DNA from: Parus major
Lineage: Eukaryota; Chordata; Aves; Passeriformes; Paridae
Length of the DNA stretch: 64,000 nt
Assembly (NCBI RefSeq): GCF_001522545.3
Contig: NC_031768.1
Span: 7,625,555 to 7,689,554 of the forward strand
Direction: 5' to 3'
The notes under the pieces were generated by a model. That model was not told the origin of the DNA, did no database searches, and was given only the letters and a program-made list of their open reading frames with translations. Position numbers and translations under genes: made by a program. Within the stretch, counting starts at the first letter, position 1. Each line of letters starts with the position of its first letter. Positions 46,320 through 58,797 of this stretch are shown here, piece by piece.

Positions 46320-49300
46320 GCAGTTAAGGCTTTAGAGCGATAGATAAAAGCTGGTTTTGTTGGATTTGCCTGCAGCGCAGACCATTCCCATCCCTCTTTG
46401 TCTGAGCCCTGGTTCCGGGCGCTACAGCCTTATTGGAAATGCTCCCGAGCAGTCCACGCAGCCAGGGCAGCAGGCAGCTCGCGCTTATTTACACGTCACA
46501 TCTAAATACATCTCTAATTAGATAGAAGCAGCGCCGGAAATGGCAGATTTGTTGCATATCTAATAGAGACCAGTGCAAACAGACTCAGCAGGGTTTCCCT
46601 CTCTTCTCCCCCCACAAAAAACCTCCCCACCATCAAGACCAAGGCAGTAATCTGAGAGTGAACAGAAATGACTTCTCCCATTTGACTACATTATGAACCA
46701 CATTGGCGAATTGTCTCTAATATTTAAAGCAATACTTGGGATGTGTGAGCTGAATGCCCAAATATGGACTGGGTCTTGAAACAATACTGGTGCCTTGGCT
46801 TTATTCCTGTGTTGGTGGACAATCTAGGCTCCGTGTCACACACTGTATCTGCCTTTACCAGAATGTGCCAAGAGCTGCAGCTTCTCAGGCAGTTCAAAAT
46901 TGTCATCGCTCTTCCCTCCTCTTCTTCCACCCTGCGTTAATTCACGTTTTTGAAGACTGATGAGGAAGCCAAGGTCCCCCAAGAGTGACTGAGCTGCAGG
47001 GGCTCCTGTACAGTCCATGCAAGCAAACTTGCTGGATCTGTGCAGCTGTGAGAGCACACAAAGTTGTTGATATGTTTTCATGTCTCTGTTTGTGGAGAAA
47101 ATGGACCCAGGTCACCACAGCCCAAAATAATGAGTGCCACACATACCAAAGTAGTTTTGGCAATGTGTGGCTGTCGTTTACAAGGTCTCTCCACTCTGAC
47201 CGATGAGTGGCCCCTGCAAAGACAGGCAAAAGGCCTGCTGCAGTTGAGGTCATAGCTAAGCAGCCACGTTTCCCTCAGACTAAATATGGCTTGGAGTAAA
47301 TCGGTGCTTAGTGTGGAGGACAAGTGATCTCCAATTTCTGCATGTCTTGTGCAGAGGTCTGTGCTCTTGCTGGGACCCTGCAGCATAGTTGGGTTGCACA
47401 GGTGATGTGCGATGCACTGTCTTTCCCCCGAACGCTGCAATACATCACATTTTAGTGTGGGCTTCGAGCAGCATGAAGCCGAGTTTAATACTTCCTCCTT
47501 AGGCTGGTGTTGCTTTAGAAATAATTGATGGTCAGAGCGGGCCTGCTCCCCCCTTCCTTGTTTTTGCAATAACCTGGATAGTGGCACGAAGAGCCGGGCT
47601 TACCCCTTTGCAATACGCCAAGCAGCGCTCGCTGGCTGCATCGCCTGTGCGTGCCGGAGGGAACGCGGAGGCCCGGGCTGCAGGCAGGGGGAGTTCCCCT
47701 GGCTGTGAGCAGATCCCGTTAATCCTCTGGCCTTTCAGGGAACCGGCTTACAGCAGCCGCTGCTCCGGAGCGACCTTTCCCTCCGAGCTGACCTGCTCGG
47801 GTCCGCGGGCAGTGGCGGGCAGGGAGGTCTCTGCCAGGAGAGCGCGTCCTTTGCCGGCTTCCTCCGGAGCAGGATGCCAGCGCTCCTTTGAGTGGCCGAG
47901 CAGATGAGGTGGGGACGGAAAGAAGGAGGCCAAGAAATCCTTGCAAATGTGGCCTTAGGAAAGTTCTTCTGCTTTCCAGCAGGGAATTCATTTTTCCTTG
48001 TTTGCTGGACAGCAGTTCTTGGCTGAGGGGAGACTTTTTTCCCCTCCTCTCTTCCACTGCTGGAAAAGTTAGCGAGTGAGAGCACGCCTCAGTACCTGCC
48101 TGCCTGTTTTCCAGAACTGTTGTCTGAATTATTTGGGACTCTTCCTTCACTCTTTGCACCCCAAAACTACCTCATGAGCTGATAGATTTGGTGCCATGTG
48201 ATTAGACATGCAAGGAAGTCTGCTTGGAGAAGATCCTGACAGCATGAAATATAATTTGTGATTTGAAAGACAGTTTCCAGTATAATCTCATTATGCACCA
48301 CAGACTCCCGGTGTTATTTTGTAGAAGGCGGACAATGATCAATTTACATTGACCTAGGGCTGGGTGAGCTTTTAGATGGTAATTGCCATATTGATTTGCA
48401 TGCAAAAAGAAGACCTGCTAAAATTAAAGACCGGAAGCTAAATTAAACTAAATTTATTGTCTAGGTGCAAACTAAAAGACTTGTTAAAGTCTAGGGTAGA
48501 CTTGGAAAGCTATGAAATTGATAGAAGCATGATTCTCATCCTGAGTGCTCCGTAAAATGAATCTACATGATGGGGACAAGGGGCTGCAAAGCGCCCATTG
48601 TGAGTGGAGGCACACAAGCCGGGGCTGTTCCGTGTAAGCCCTGACTCCCTAAACAATCAGAGAATAAAATATCTCTTCTGTCCAATGAAAATCTCGGTCT
48701 GAATGTTGGGATTGTCGTGCTAAGGAAAACAAAGCTTTATTTGGATAAGACAATTAAAGTGGAAAGCGCAGAATCCACCAGCCACACTGGGAACAGCTCA
48801 TATAAAGAGCTGAGTGTGTTCAGCAGAGCACAGGGGAAAGGGGAGACTCGGGGCTGTGCTCCACGGCTGAGCCTGCATTGGGAAAGCCTGTCATTGTGCT
48901 TCCTCTGCCTGCTCCTCAGCCAGGAGGGCCCAGAGTGCTCCTAGCCTCGGTGCTGTCCTTTCTGTGGCTCCTGCTGCCCTTGGAGTAATCTCCCACATCC
49001 AGAAGCTGCAGTGGCTTGGTGCTTTAGTGGGGTTCTTCCCCATGCACCTCTAGATGGCCCACGGTGGGTGCAGTCTGCCAGCTCATTCTTTCTGAGTGCG
49101 TGGTTTGCTTTTCATTTTCAGTTGTAGTAACTCTTGGTCTTATCCCAGGAGCTCACCTGGGGGCCTTGTATGCCTTTCAGTATTTGCATATTATGGAACA
49201 TTTGGGCCTGTATCCTCTTATAGAAGTGAGAATTCCACCATCATAGGAGTAGTGGAGTGGCTGGCACTTGGCACATTTGGTAGCGGAGAGAAGGACACCT

Positions 49301-51420
49301 GTACTTGCACAGAGAGCAGACTCCGTGCTTGGGGCAGCCTGATGGTTGTCCTTGTCCCTGTGTGGACAGGTGCTGTGGGGCTGCCTGTCCCTCACACACC
49401 AGTGTGTTTCCTCTGTGTTCTCCTGGGATGGGGTGGCATTGCATCTGGGAGTCTCCTGGAGGGGTGAGAGAGCTTTGCAGGGCTGATTTAGTCATGGTTT
49501 GACTGTGGCATTTATGTATGGTGACAGGTAGGGACAGAGAAGTGAAATCAAAGCTGGAGGGGCGTATTCTCAGCTCTCCTTGAAATTCACAGAGAACTTG
49601 TTAATGGCACAAGAAGGAATGGGCTGAGTTCCTCTTTCTAAGTGTAAATTCCCTCCCTGAGCCAAACTTTCTCCATGTGAAAGCTCCTGGCTATGGAGAG
49701 ATCCTACAAGGATCTCTGATCCTCGGGCAATCCCCTTTGCTCCCACGCCCTGGTGTGCTGGGTTGTGCTTTAAGCTTCTCTGACTTGCCCACAGCAGTAG
49801 GAGGATGAGCTGGGTGTTGAGGAAAGCCCTTCCCACAGGCTGCAGTCCCCCAGGCTCACCTTGCTCTGGCCTGGTCGTGCTCCCCATGCAGTGTTTTCCT
49901 TTCCTCCCATTTCAGTAGTCAAGCACAAAGTGGATTAGCAAAGCCCTGTGCAGAATTAAGCAGCCCGGAGTGAAGTTATGTGGAGCTCTGAGGTCTTCCC
50001 CTGCAGACCTGCTGTGCTGTGCCGGGCTTTGCCGTGCCAGGCCAGCCCAGGACCAGCGGGCAGGGATGGATGCTTCGCGGGGTCTCCATGCCTCGCTGGG
50101 CGAGGAGAGAAATACCTCTGGCTAAAGTTGGGAGCAGCAGGGGAAGCTGGAACAGTACTTGCAAGCAGGAAGTGATCTCCCAGGGCAAACATTTTAATGG
50201 AAGTGTAACCTGGCATTGCACAAAACCCCAAGCCAGGGCGGCTGCTGCCAGCTGGGGAGGATGCAGGGCTCGGGGAGATGCGTGGGAAGCTGTGCCGTGC
50301 AGTGCCAGGGGCACCCACAGCGGAGCTGTGTGTGCAGAGCTGGAGGCGGCTGTGGCGCGGCCTGCCCTGAGCAGGTGGCTGAAGGTTGTCTTATTTTAGC
50401 TACAGAAATATCTCTCTAGATCCATTACTGCAAGATCTCGTTTGCAATAAACTATATTGGTTCCCCTCTTTATACAAATTGCTGGTATGAAAGAAAACCC
50501 AGCCTATATGCATGGAGGCAGGCATGAGCTAGTGAGATCAGGTTTCCTACTGAGCTCCCAGAGGAGAAGTCAGCATTTGATTGAAGCTACACTTGGTTCT
50601 TGGTTCCCAGGGGACAGCAGCCCTGAAACACGAGAGCCCTCCCTCCTTTTTTCCCCCCTTCTCTCTCTTCTTCCTCTAAAAGCCTTTGTGCTGAAAGAGC
50701 CTCAGTAGGCACGAATCGCCTGTCTCTCACAAGACTGTGTTGCAGCCTTTGCTGACATTGTTCTGTTAGCAGTGGTTTTTACCAGGCCAGCAGATTTCTA
50801 GCTACGTATAGGCAATGAATAGTCGATGATACTGACCTGCGAATATGTACAGGCGTCTTTGGTTGGTGATTCGGAAGTCGACTGGAGACTTACCACATCA
50901 GTGTGAAGCACCATACCTGCCGGGGAGGTACTGCCCTTTGGCAGGAGTTAGGCCAAGATGGAGGCATGCTTCCAATAATTCTGTATTCCTATTATTCCTT
51001 ACCGGTGCTGGCTCCCAAACTGCATATAGGTACATAGAAAGTGTTATTCCAGCTCCTGTGGCCTCCTAAAGAGTTTGTGCAGGGCACAAATGTCAGAGAA
51101 AGTTGCTGTGTCTCGGTTTTCCCGTAAGAGATGCACAATTTGGGTAATGCCAGGAGTCAGAACGGGCAACGAAAGGTTTCCTCTAACAGATTTATTTCTC
51201 CCATGCTTCTGTAAAGCAAATTCCACGTCTCCTCCAACTTTGCTGCTGATGTAAAAATAAGTAAGGGCGGGGAAAGGAGGTATGAGGATGTACACTCAAA
51301 TTCCAGCTGTGCCCAGCAAAAGGCCCTCTGAGACTGCGCAGCGCACTCCTTTGCTTCCAGGTGGTTGTATCATGAACGAAGCTGGAGTAGTGCTTAGGTT
51401 ATTGGCCTTTTTCTTTTCTT
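46320..51420. other. CpG-poor valley
   Basis: About 5 kb of ordinary, CpG-depleted vertebrate sequence, broken only by a small CpG-rich patch at about 47.6-47.9 kb. It includes AT-rich conserved-looking blocks at 46470-46760 and 48110-48780, the second carrying a palindromic POU-like word at 48394-48406. Short open frames on both strands do not resemble known proteins. No tRNA or snoRNA was recognised. Confidence 0.5.
48394..48406. promoter_or_regulatory. Palindromic octamer-like site
   Basis: ATTTGCATGCAAA contains an exact ATTTGCAT octamer whose central 12 bases (TTTGCATGCAAA) are a perfect inverted repeat, so octamer-like half sites face each other. POU proteins can bind such sites as dimers. 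The surrounding 48200-48480 is AT-rich and free of recognisable repeats. Confidence 0.35.
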
Positions 51421-51429
51421 TCCTTGCAT

Positions 51430-52790
51430 TTTCTTTTTCCCTACTTACGGTGGAAAGGAGAAGGTGGAAGCGCGTCTCTGTCGCCCGGCTGAGCGGAGGG
51501 GCCGGGGCCACCGAGGGTTGCGGGGTCACCGCCCCGGGCAGGGGTGGCAGAGGGGCCCCTCGGCGGGAGGTTCGCTGCCACAGCAGGTCGGTCGCTGCCG
51601 GCGGCGGCCCGGAGCGAGGCGGCCGGGCAGGGATCGGGGGAAGCCCGGCGCTCCCGGGGCAGGGCTGCTCGGAGGCGCGCCGCGGGGGCGAGCTCGCCGT
51701 GTGCCGCGGGGCGCTGCGCAGCTGCAGGCGCGGCTTTCCCCGCTACAGCGGGGTTCCCCCTCGCCTTTCCCAAAAGCCAGACCGAGAGCGGAGCTCTACT
51801 TGTGATTGTGCAGGCGTTTCGTCGCGCGTGAGTGCTGACTGGAAACCCCTCTGTGCTGTGGGGGAGAGCTCCCTGGCGCTCGGCACCCGCCGATACCGGC
51901 TTGGCGGAGCAGCTCCCCCCAGCCCGGCCCGCAGAACCCCCCGGGCAGCGCGGCTCCGCCTGGCCAAGCTCCGGGAACGAGCACGTTTCTGGCCCCGGGG
52001 CGGGGGAGGTGGGTAGAGGGTGTTCCTTGTTTCGAGTAAACCAGCTGCAGTAGTTGATGGTAAAGCCATGAAGGCAGACACAATGCTGCTGTTGTTGGTT
52101 TGATCTCTAACTGGGGATTGTTAGTCTGGATTTAACTCTGTGGCAAGGGGNNNNNNNNNNNNNNNNNNNNNNNNNNNNNNNNNNNNNNNNNNNNNNNNNN
52201 NNNNNNNNNNNNNNNNNNNNNNNNNNNNNNNNNNNNNNNNNNNNNNNNNNNNNNNNNNNNNNNNNNNNNNNNNNNNNNNNNNNNNNNNNNNNNNNNNNNN
52301 NNNNNNNNNNNNNNNNNNNNNNNNNNNNNNNNNNNNNNNNNNNNNNNNNNNNNNNNNNGGCATCCCGGGCGGCGGTGGCGGCGGGGTGCCCAGCCGTGCT
52401 GCCCTGCCGCCCGCCGCGACGCTTAAGCAAACGCCGCTGGCCGGGGAGAAGCGTTCCGCCCCCTCCCCCCGGCCCCTCTTTCCGCCTCCGCTTGATTTAC
52501 AAGCGCAGGGAGGCAGCTGGAGGAGCGGCCGGCTCCGTGCCCGGCCCCGGCGCTGGGAAATCCCTCCCGGCGGCAGGCTTGCCCGGCCCCGGTGACTCTG
52601 CGGGAGCGGCGGGAGCGGTGTCCCGGCAGCCCCGCGGCAGGAGGGACAGCCCGGCTGCGAGCCTCGGCCGGCCCGGGGCACGGCACAGCGCGCTGCGGTG
52701 GCCGGCAGCGCGTTTCCTTGGCAAACACGTGTTGGCAGAGAAGTTACCGCTTGAGATGGCAGCGTACGACCCCTGATAACCGGGACGTGC
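51430..52790. promoter_or_regulatory. CpG island with gap
   Basis: A sharp switch from CpG-poor DNA at about 51430 into GC-rich, CpG-dense sequence, with a 208-base gap inside. Frames on both strands stay open over hundreds of bases only because stop codons are rare at this composition. It is isolated between two CpG-poor stretches, so it is a discrete candidate promoter or enhancer island. Confidence 0.5.
52151..52358. other. Assembly gap (208 N)
   Basis: Run of 208 N inside the 51.4-52.8 kb CpG island. Confidence 0.99.
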
Positions 52791-52799
52791 AGGGATCCC

Positions 52800-54399
52800 T
52801 GGAGTAGGTCTTCAGTGGAAAAACTCCTCGTGCATAAATTTCCCGAGTGGCTATTTTCTGCTCAAAGCCTCTGCATCTAAGCCACTCGGTTTGCCTTCTG
52901 AGTGTAGTATAAAATGCTGTCTGTTCTAGAAGTTTGCTCCAATACCCAGAGTGATCTCCTGGCCCTTTCAGAAGAGCCTCTGGAAAGTCGAGGAAACTTG
53001 GAGAACTGGGTTCTGGTCTATATTTGTACCTGACATAATTTCGCTACCTACGAGAACCTCTGTGTTTTATATAGTAAGTGACCTCCACGTACTATTGTGT
53101 TTTTGATGAGGCGGCTCTGGGGTGGAAAGCAGGTAAGAAGGGGAGATGCTTATTTCCTCCCTCTCACCCCTTTTAGTCGTTTTGGTCGATGGGTTGTCTT
53201 TATCTGTTTCTCTCCAGTCAATCTATTATGTTTTTTTTTTCTCTTTTGGCCTTGACTGTCCCCTTGGTCCTTTATGGATTACACTGTGCTATTAGTGGCA
53301 AAAGTACACCAGTAGTCATTCAACAATTTTAGCATCAATTCCTATAAACTGGTGTTTTATATGACATGTGCCATTTTTCTGCAAGAATACTGCTTGCGAA
53401 ACTAGTTTCGCCTTGGAGCAAAGGCGGAAAGATAAACAAGCCTGCATAGCCAAAACACTTGCATAGCCAAAACACTGGCAATTGCTGCCTCCTTCCAAAT
53501 CTTTTTAAAGTCACGGAGCAATATTTTCAGGATTATGCTGCTGCCTCTGAGGAGGGAATGTCGGCGGCGTTAAAAAAAAAAAAAAAAAGAAAAAAAAAGA
53601 AGCTAATGCAAATTAGAGAAAAATAATTTTCTTTCAGCGATATGCAATGTATTAGTCACTTGTTATCATGCTTAGAGGCAGACCTCATTTGCGCGTCTGC
53701 CAACTCGTTCACATCTGCTCAGAGCTGTTCAGGGCATTTTAACCTTGGCGGTGTCGTGTAGTAGTCCCACGGATCAAGAACGAGTAATTAAAGCTCTAAG
53801 CAGCAGCAAAAAATTCATAGCCGCCCATCTGCATCGCAGTTGATTCGCTGCTTTGTTTCGGTGCGGAGCGCTGGGATGGGAAGGCAAGGCCGGTGGCGGC
53901 CTCCACTCTGCCTCCTCTCCGCCGGGGGCACCGCCACTACCGGCAACTTTATGTCCTTTTTACTTCCTTTTTTTTTTTTTTAACTTTCTGTATTTTTTCA
54001 CGTGTTGTTTGGTTTCTTTTTTTTTTTTTTTTCCTCCCCGGTGTCTTCCACACGCCGAGTCGGGCGGTGCTTGGCACTGGCTGTGCCCACCCTGGACAGG
54101 CGTTTCCTCGGAACGGAGGAGAAGGTGGTGGATGGATGATGTGAGGTCGGGACACGTTGCAGAGCCGTTTAGTCGAGGTGCTCGTAATGCAGCTTTCGTA
54201 ACTGAGGGCTCTCCAGCGCTTTCCAGAAGTGCTCGGGAAAGCGCTTCCCATTAAGGAGAAACGTTAGCGCCATAAACCCGACATAAACTTTGGGGCGAGG
54301 CTGATTTTTAGGCATTGTTCAACAGAAGCGAGGCTGTTTGTTTGTTGTTGGGAGGGGGAGGAATTAAAAAATAAATAAATAAAAAAGGAACCCCCCCAA
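52800..54399. other. AT-moderate spacer
   Basis: Mostly CpG-poor sequence with poly-T and poly-A runs (53229-53241; A-rich 53571-53600; T-rich 53967-54032), a perfect 17-bp tandem duplication at 53443-53476, and a moderately CpG-rich patch around 53860-54130. No exon, RNA gene or transposon recognised. Confidence 0.5.
53443..53476. repeat. Perfect 17-bp tandem duplication
   Basis: The 17-mer TGCATAGCCAAAACACT occurs twice head to tail with no mismatch, consistent with a recent replication-slippage duplication. Confidence 0.95.
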
Positions 54400-56860
54400 A
54401 ACTTCCCAAGCACTTTTCCTTGCATGCGGTCGCCGAAGGTCTCCGTGCCCCGGCCCTGGCCTTGCCGTGGCTGTGCAGACAAAGCCCTGCGGGAAGCGAG
54501 AGGCTTCTCTGCCGGCCGCGCTAGGTAAAACGAGAGACGGAGGCACCTAAGTTTAATATTTGCTTGTTATGCGCGGCCATTTGCTGCATGAGGCGCGGAG
54601 CCTCCGTCCCCCGGCGGGGCTGGCGCTGGGGAGCGGAGCGGGGGGTTGGGGGAGCGGAGGGAGCCGCTCCCCATCCATCAGCTCCGCGAAGCTGTTGCTC
54701 CGTAAATGAGGGAACCACAGGCCCTGTCAGCCGCAGTTATGCAAAATGAAGTCGTCCGTGATCAATATCTCCCAACGTCCCCGACGGATGCGGGGGGGGC
54801 CGCCCCCGCCCAGCGTGCCGCGGCGGCTCCGCGCCGGGGAGCGCTGTGCTGGGGTGGCCGGAGGGAAACCAAGGGCGTACGGCCCATTAATCACTCCACC
54901 CCTCCCGGGGGTGCGGCGGGGGCTGGGGGAAGGAAACGGGGGCCGTGCTCCGGTATTTCTGCGAGGATAACGTTGCGGAAGTGAGCGCAGGCCTTCGCCC
55001 AACTCTGGCAGGAGCGCTGGGACATTCGTATTCGATGTGGGGGGGGTTCCCCCCCACCCTGCCTCCTAAGTTTCCCGAGCTATTGGGGGAAGGGGAGGGC
55101 TCGCCGGCGCCCGGCTAATGGCGAGCCCGTGGCGCTGCGCTCTCCCAGCTTCCCGCGGACGAACAATGGGGGACGAGCGGGGGGAAGGGGCTGGCTTGGT
55201 GGTATTTTTCTTTTTTTTCCCCTTCCTCCCCCTCAGCCCNNNNNNNNNNNNNNNNNNNNNNNNNNNNNNNNNNNNNNNNNNNNNNNNNNNNNNNNNNNNN
55301 NNNNNNNNNNNNNNNNNNNNNNNNNNNNNNNNNNNNNNNNNNNNNNNNNNNNNNNNNNNNNNNNNNNNNNNNNNNNNNNNNNNNNNNNNNNNNNNNNNNN
55401 NNNNNNNNNNNNNNNNNNNNNNNNNNNNNNNNNNNNNNNNNNNNNNNNNNNNNNNNNNNNNNNNNNNNNNNNNNNNNNNNNNNNNNNNNNNNNNNNNNNN
55501 NNNNNNNNNNNNNNNNNNNNNNNNNNNNNNNNNNNNNNNNNNNNNNNNNNNNNNNNNNNNNNNNNNNNNNNNNNNNNNNNNNNNNNNNNNNNNNNNNNNN
55601 NNNNNNNNNNNNNNNNNNNNNNNNNNNNNNNNNNNNNNNNNNNNNNNNNNNNNNNNNNNNNNNNNNNNNNNNNNNNNNNNNNNNNNNNNNNNNNNNNNNN
55701 NNNNNNNNNNNNNNNNNNNNNNNNNNNNNNNNNNNNNNNNNNNNNNNNNNNNNNNNNNNNNNNNNNNNNNNNNNNNNNNNNNNNNNNNNNNNNNNNNNNN
55801 NNNNNNNNNNNNNNNNNNNNNNNNNNNNNNNNNNNNNNNNNNNNNNNNNNNNNNNNNNNNNNNNNNNNNNNNNNNNNNNNNNNNNNNNNNNNNNNNNNNN
55901 NNNNNNNNNNNNNNNNNNNNNNNNNNNNNNNNNNNNNNNNNNNNNNNNNNNNNNNNNNNNNNNNNNNNNNNNNNNNNNNNNNNNNNNNNNNNNNNNNNNN
56001 NNNNNNNNNNNNNNNNNNNNNNNNNNNNNNNNNNNNNNNNNNNNNNNNNNNNNNNNNNNNNNNNNNNNNNNNNNNNNNNNNNNNNNNNNNNNNNNNNNNN
56101 NNNNNNNNNNNNNNNNNNNNNNNNNNNNNNNNNNNNNNNNGGCATCGCGGTGTGCGGGGCAGCCTCGGCCTCTAGGAGCGTGTGCCTGGGGGTCCGGGTC
56201 TTCCCCAGGGGTTCCGCGTCAGGCAGTGTCGTGCGGGCTCCAGGGAAAGGCAGCCAGGGTTATTTGAAGGATCGCCAGCCATTTTAACTTTCCCTCATTG
56301 GCCTCCTCCCCCGCCCCCTTCCCCAGTTCCTAGGCTTATCATTAATTGAAAACTTTTTTTCCTCTCCCTTTTGGCTGCCGCCGGCAGCTGAGAGAGATGC
56401 AATGATTCGCTTCGCAGCATATGGGAAAGGGGAACGCGCCGCTGCCGCTCCGGCGCAGCGCCTGTCTGTGCGGGGTCCCCCCTGTGACGGGAGGGGGATG
56501 CGGGGGCCGCCGCTCCCTCGGGCCGCCCGTGCCGGGGGGTCCGAGCCCGCCGGAGCTCCGCTGCACCGAGGATGTTTCCGTGGGGCCGGAGCCGGGCGCA
56601 GAGCGGCGGTGCCCGGGGCGGCGGTGCCCGGGGCGGGAAGGATGCCCCGCTGGCGCTGCTGGGGGCGTTGGCGCTGGCTCAGCGGCCCCGGGTGCCCCCG
56701 GTCGGCTCCGCCGTGTTTACACGGCAGAAAGTCCCGGTCGCTGTTCGACACGTGACGGTGTGGGAGCCGCGGGAGGGGGGAACACGGGGGGACACGGGAA
56801 CCGTGGGGGTGGCTGCGGCAAGAGCCTTAAAATAGTCGCCGACCCCCTTGTGCTGCCTGC
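54400..56860. promoter_or_regulatory. CpG island interrupted by a large gap
   Basis: CpG-dense flanks at 54400-55239 and 56141-56860 enclose a 901-base gap. The right flank has a GGTGCCCGGGGCGGC duplication near 56608-56636. An island of this size 5 kb before the ATG exon is a candidate alternative promoter, but the sequence most likely to hold a first exon is missing. No gene is called. Confidence 0.5.
55240..56140. other. Assembly gap (901 N)
   Basis: The largest gap in the window, bounded on the left by a T/C-rich run and on the right by CpG-rich DNA. It probably reflects sequencing drop-out in extreme GC or homopolymer sequence. Confidence 0.99.
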
Positions 56861-56869
56861 ACGCTGCCT

Positions 56870-57535
56870 AAACCGAGATGCACTACTGTCGTGCATGACT
56901 CAATATGTATTTTAAATCGGTTTAGCGATCTCGCTGGCGCATTGTGCTTAGCTTTATGGTTAAATGAAATGCCACACGTCCCGGGTAAAGGTCAAACTTC
57001 TTCTCTAATCCGCGGATCCGTGCGGCGGCTACTTAGTCTGCAGCTTCCTCCTCTGGTTTACAAAACGTGTCACTAGCGGCGATGTCGTGTGGAGATTGCA
57101 AAAAATAACGCACGGTATATATATATTTTTTATACATATATATAAAAAGCGCAGCCAACCCTGTTCTTTTAACACTTGTCTAATATTAGATCGCTGGCTG
57201 CTGCCAGAGCTTTATACGGCGCATTGTAAACGGTGCAGCAATACGGTGTCTCTGAAGTCTCCTTTCTAGCCGTGGCACAGGTCGTTGTTCCTATAAGTCG
57301 TAAATATCTAAGTCGGAGGTACAAGATAAACGAGGTACCTAAACACATTCATAAGCATCAGCCCGTATTTAAGCTTATAAATACCGTGCGAGCGCTGCCC
57401 TTTAAATCAAGCTCCAGATGAACGGGGCTGAGGGCTTAATCGAAGTAGATCGCTACGAGTCCCCCGATTGCTTTTCACTTCTTTCTCAGGGATTTTCACA
57501 AATCTAGAAATGATCCTTCCAGTGGCCTGGAACCG
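56870..57535. other. AT-rich block between islands
   Basis: AT-rich sequence with little CpG between two islands. It contains a TA-rich near-palindrome at 57116-57145 that could fold into a hairpin, and TAAGTCG/TATTTAAGC words. No exon or repeat family was recognised. It resembles a nucleosome-poor or enhancer-like spacer. Confidence 0.4.
57116..57145. repeat. TA-rich near-palindrome
   Basis: Alternating TATATATATA, then T-rich centre, then ATACATATATATA and A-run. The two TA arms can pair. It is probably a slippage-derived (TA)n relic. Confidence 0.6.
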
Positions 57536-57569
57536 NNNNNNNNNNNNNNNNNNNNNNNNNNNNNNNNNN
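57536..57569. other. Assembly gap (34 N)
   Basis: Run of 34 N at the edge of the proximal CpG island. The gap length may be an estimate. Confidence 0.99.
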
Positions 57570-58311
57570 GATATGGGGGAGGGATCAGAGGCCTGTAATT
57601 TATTGCATCGCTTTTAATATCCGAAAGGCTGGGTTGTTTGCCGAAGGTCCCGGCGCTCCGTCGGTGCCATCGGCTCTCGCAGAGGTTTTTTTTATACCCC
57701 GCGTAGCCCTCCCCGCCGGCTGCCGCTGCGCTGCCGGCTCCGTGGCTTGTGCAGTGGAAACTGGCAGGCTGCCAGGCGGAGCTCGGAGGTGGAAACGAGT
57801 AAAGGCGCCAAAAGGGAACTCGTGCGCCGCTGCAATTCTCCTCCCGAGCCGCTTCCTGGCTCGCTGCAGCCGCCGGCCCCGCCGGGCTTCCTCCAGGCCA
57901 CCCCCCTGCCGCCCCCTCCACGCCCCTCGCTGAGACTTTCACCTCGCAAACTCCGCCGGGCTCCCCGGGGTCATGGGGGTGGGCGGGCAGGGGGAAGAGG
58001 AGGCTGCCCTGTCCCGGGTGGCGATGCCATCCCCTCCTCTTTCCCCCGGAGACATGAGAAGTGGAGTCTTCCTCCTCCTTCTCCCCCTCCCCGCGGGCAT
58101 CGGGTTTTTCTCGTTTCCACGCCAGGAGCGTGTTAACAAAACTTTGCTGCTGCTGGCGTCAATGGCTGCCAAAAGTCTGTTGACGTTGCGAGGGAGACCC
58201 AAACGTTTCCCTTTTTAATCAGCTGCCCGAGCAGTGCGGTGTGTGCCTGTGCCTGCCTCTGCGGCGCGGGGCCGGCGGGGCGCGGGCAGCGCGGGAGGAG
58301 GGTGGGTGTTC

Positions 58312-58345
58312 GCGGCTCGGCACGGCTCGGCTCGGCTCGGCACCA
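58312..58345 (+). repeat. GGCTC/GGCAC pentamer tract
   Basis: A short imperfect tandem of GGCTC with GGCAC variants (CGGCTCGGCACGGCTCGGCT and so on). It is the same pentamer family as the GCACG tract at 33857-33905, suggesting recurrent local slippage in CpG-rich DNA. Confidence 0.7.
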
Positions 58346-58789
58346 CGCCGGGAGGCAGGTTAGTGCTTGCAGGCGCTTTTCACAACTGGTTTCACACGGC
58401 GGCATCGCTGCGGAACCGCGTGTGCGTTGCGCGTCTCACTCTCTTCCCCCCCCTCCTCCCCGCGCCTCCCGCCCTCTCTTCCTCCCTCCCTCCCTCCTCC
58501 GTGCATCACCGTCTATATTTAGCCGCAAATGGCTTTATCGGCCAGACACCTCCCGGAGGAAATGCCGTGCGCGCTCCGGCTGCCGAGCCCCGCTCCGCGC
58601 CCCGCCGCGCAGCGCAGCGGGGGCGGCCGGGGGGGCTGCGGCGCCCTGGGGCGCGCTGGCGGTGGCCCGGTGGGTGACAGGAGGAGGGAGGGGAGACGTG
58701 TCCTCGGTTTCCTCCGTGCGCTGGGGCGCTCAGCCCGCCGTCGGGCTTGCATAACGGGACCGGCTGCGCCCACCCCCGCGGAAGCTGGG

Positions 58790-58797
58790 TATAAATA
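58790..58797 (+). promoter_or_regulatory. Candidate TATA box
   Basis: TATAAATA flanked by GC-rich DNA (GCTGGG on the left, GGTGCGG on the right), the classic texture of a TATA core promoter in a CpG island. A start site would be expected near 58820, in the C-rich run that follows. Orientation is toward BCOR. No strong splice donor was seen in the next 300 bp, so any first exon could be long or use a weak donor. Confidence 0.4.

Noticed and set aside
55066..56287. Open frames of about 350-390 codons on both strands
   Set aside because: They consist mostly of the 901-base N gap and carry no information.
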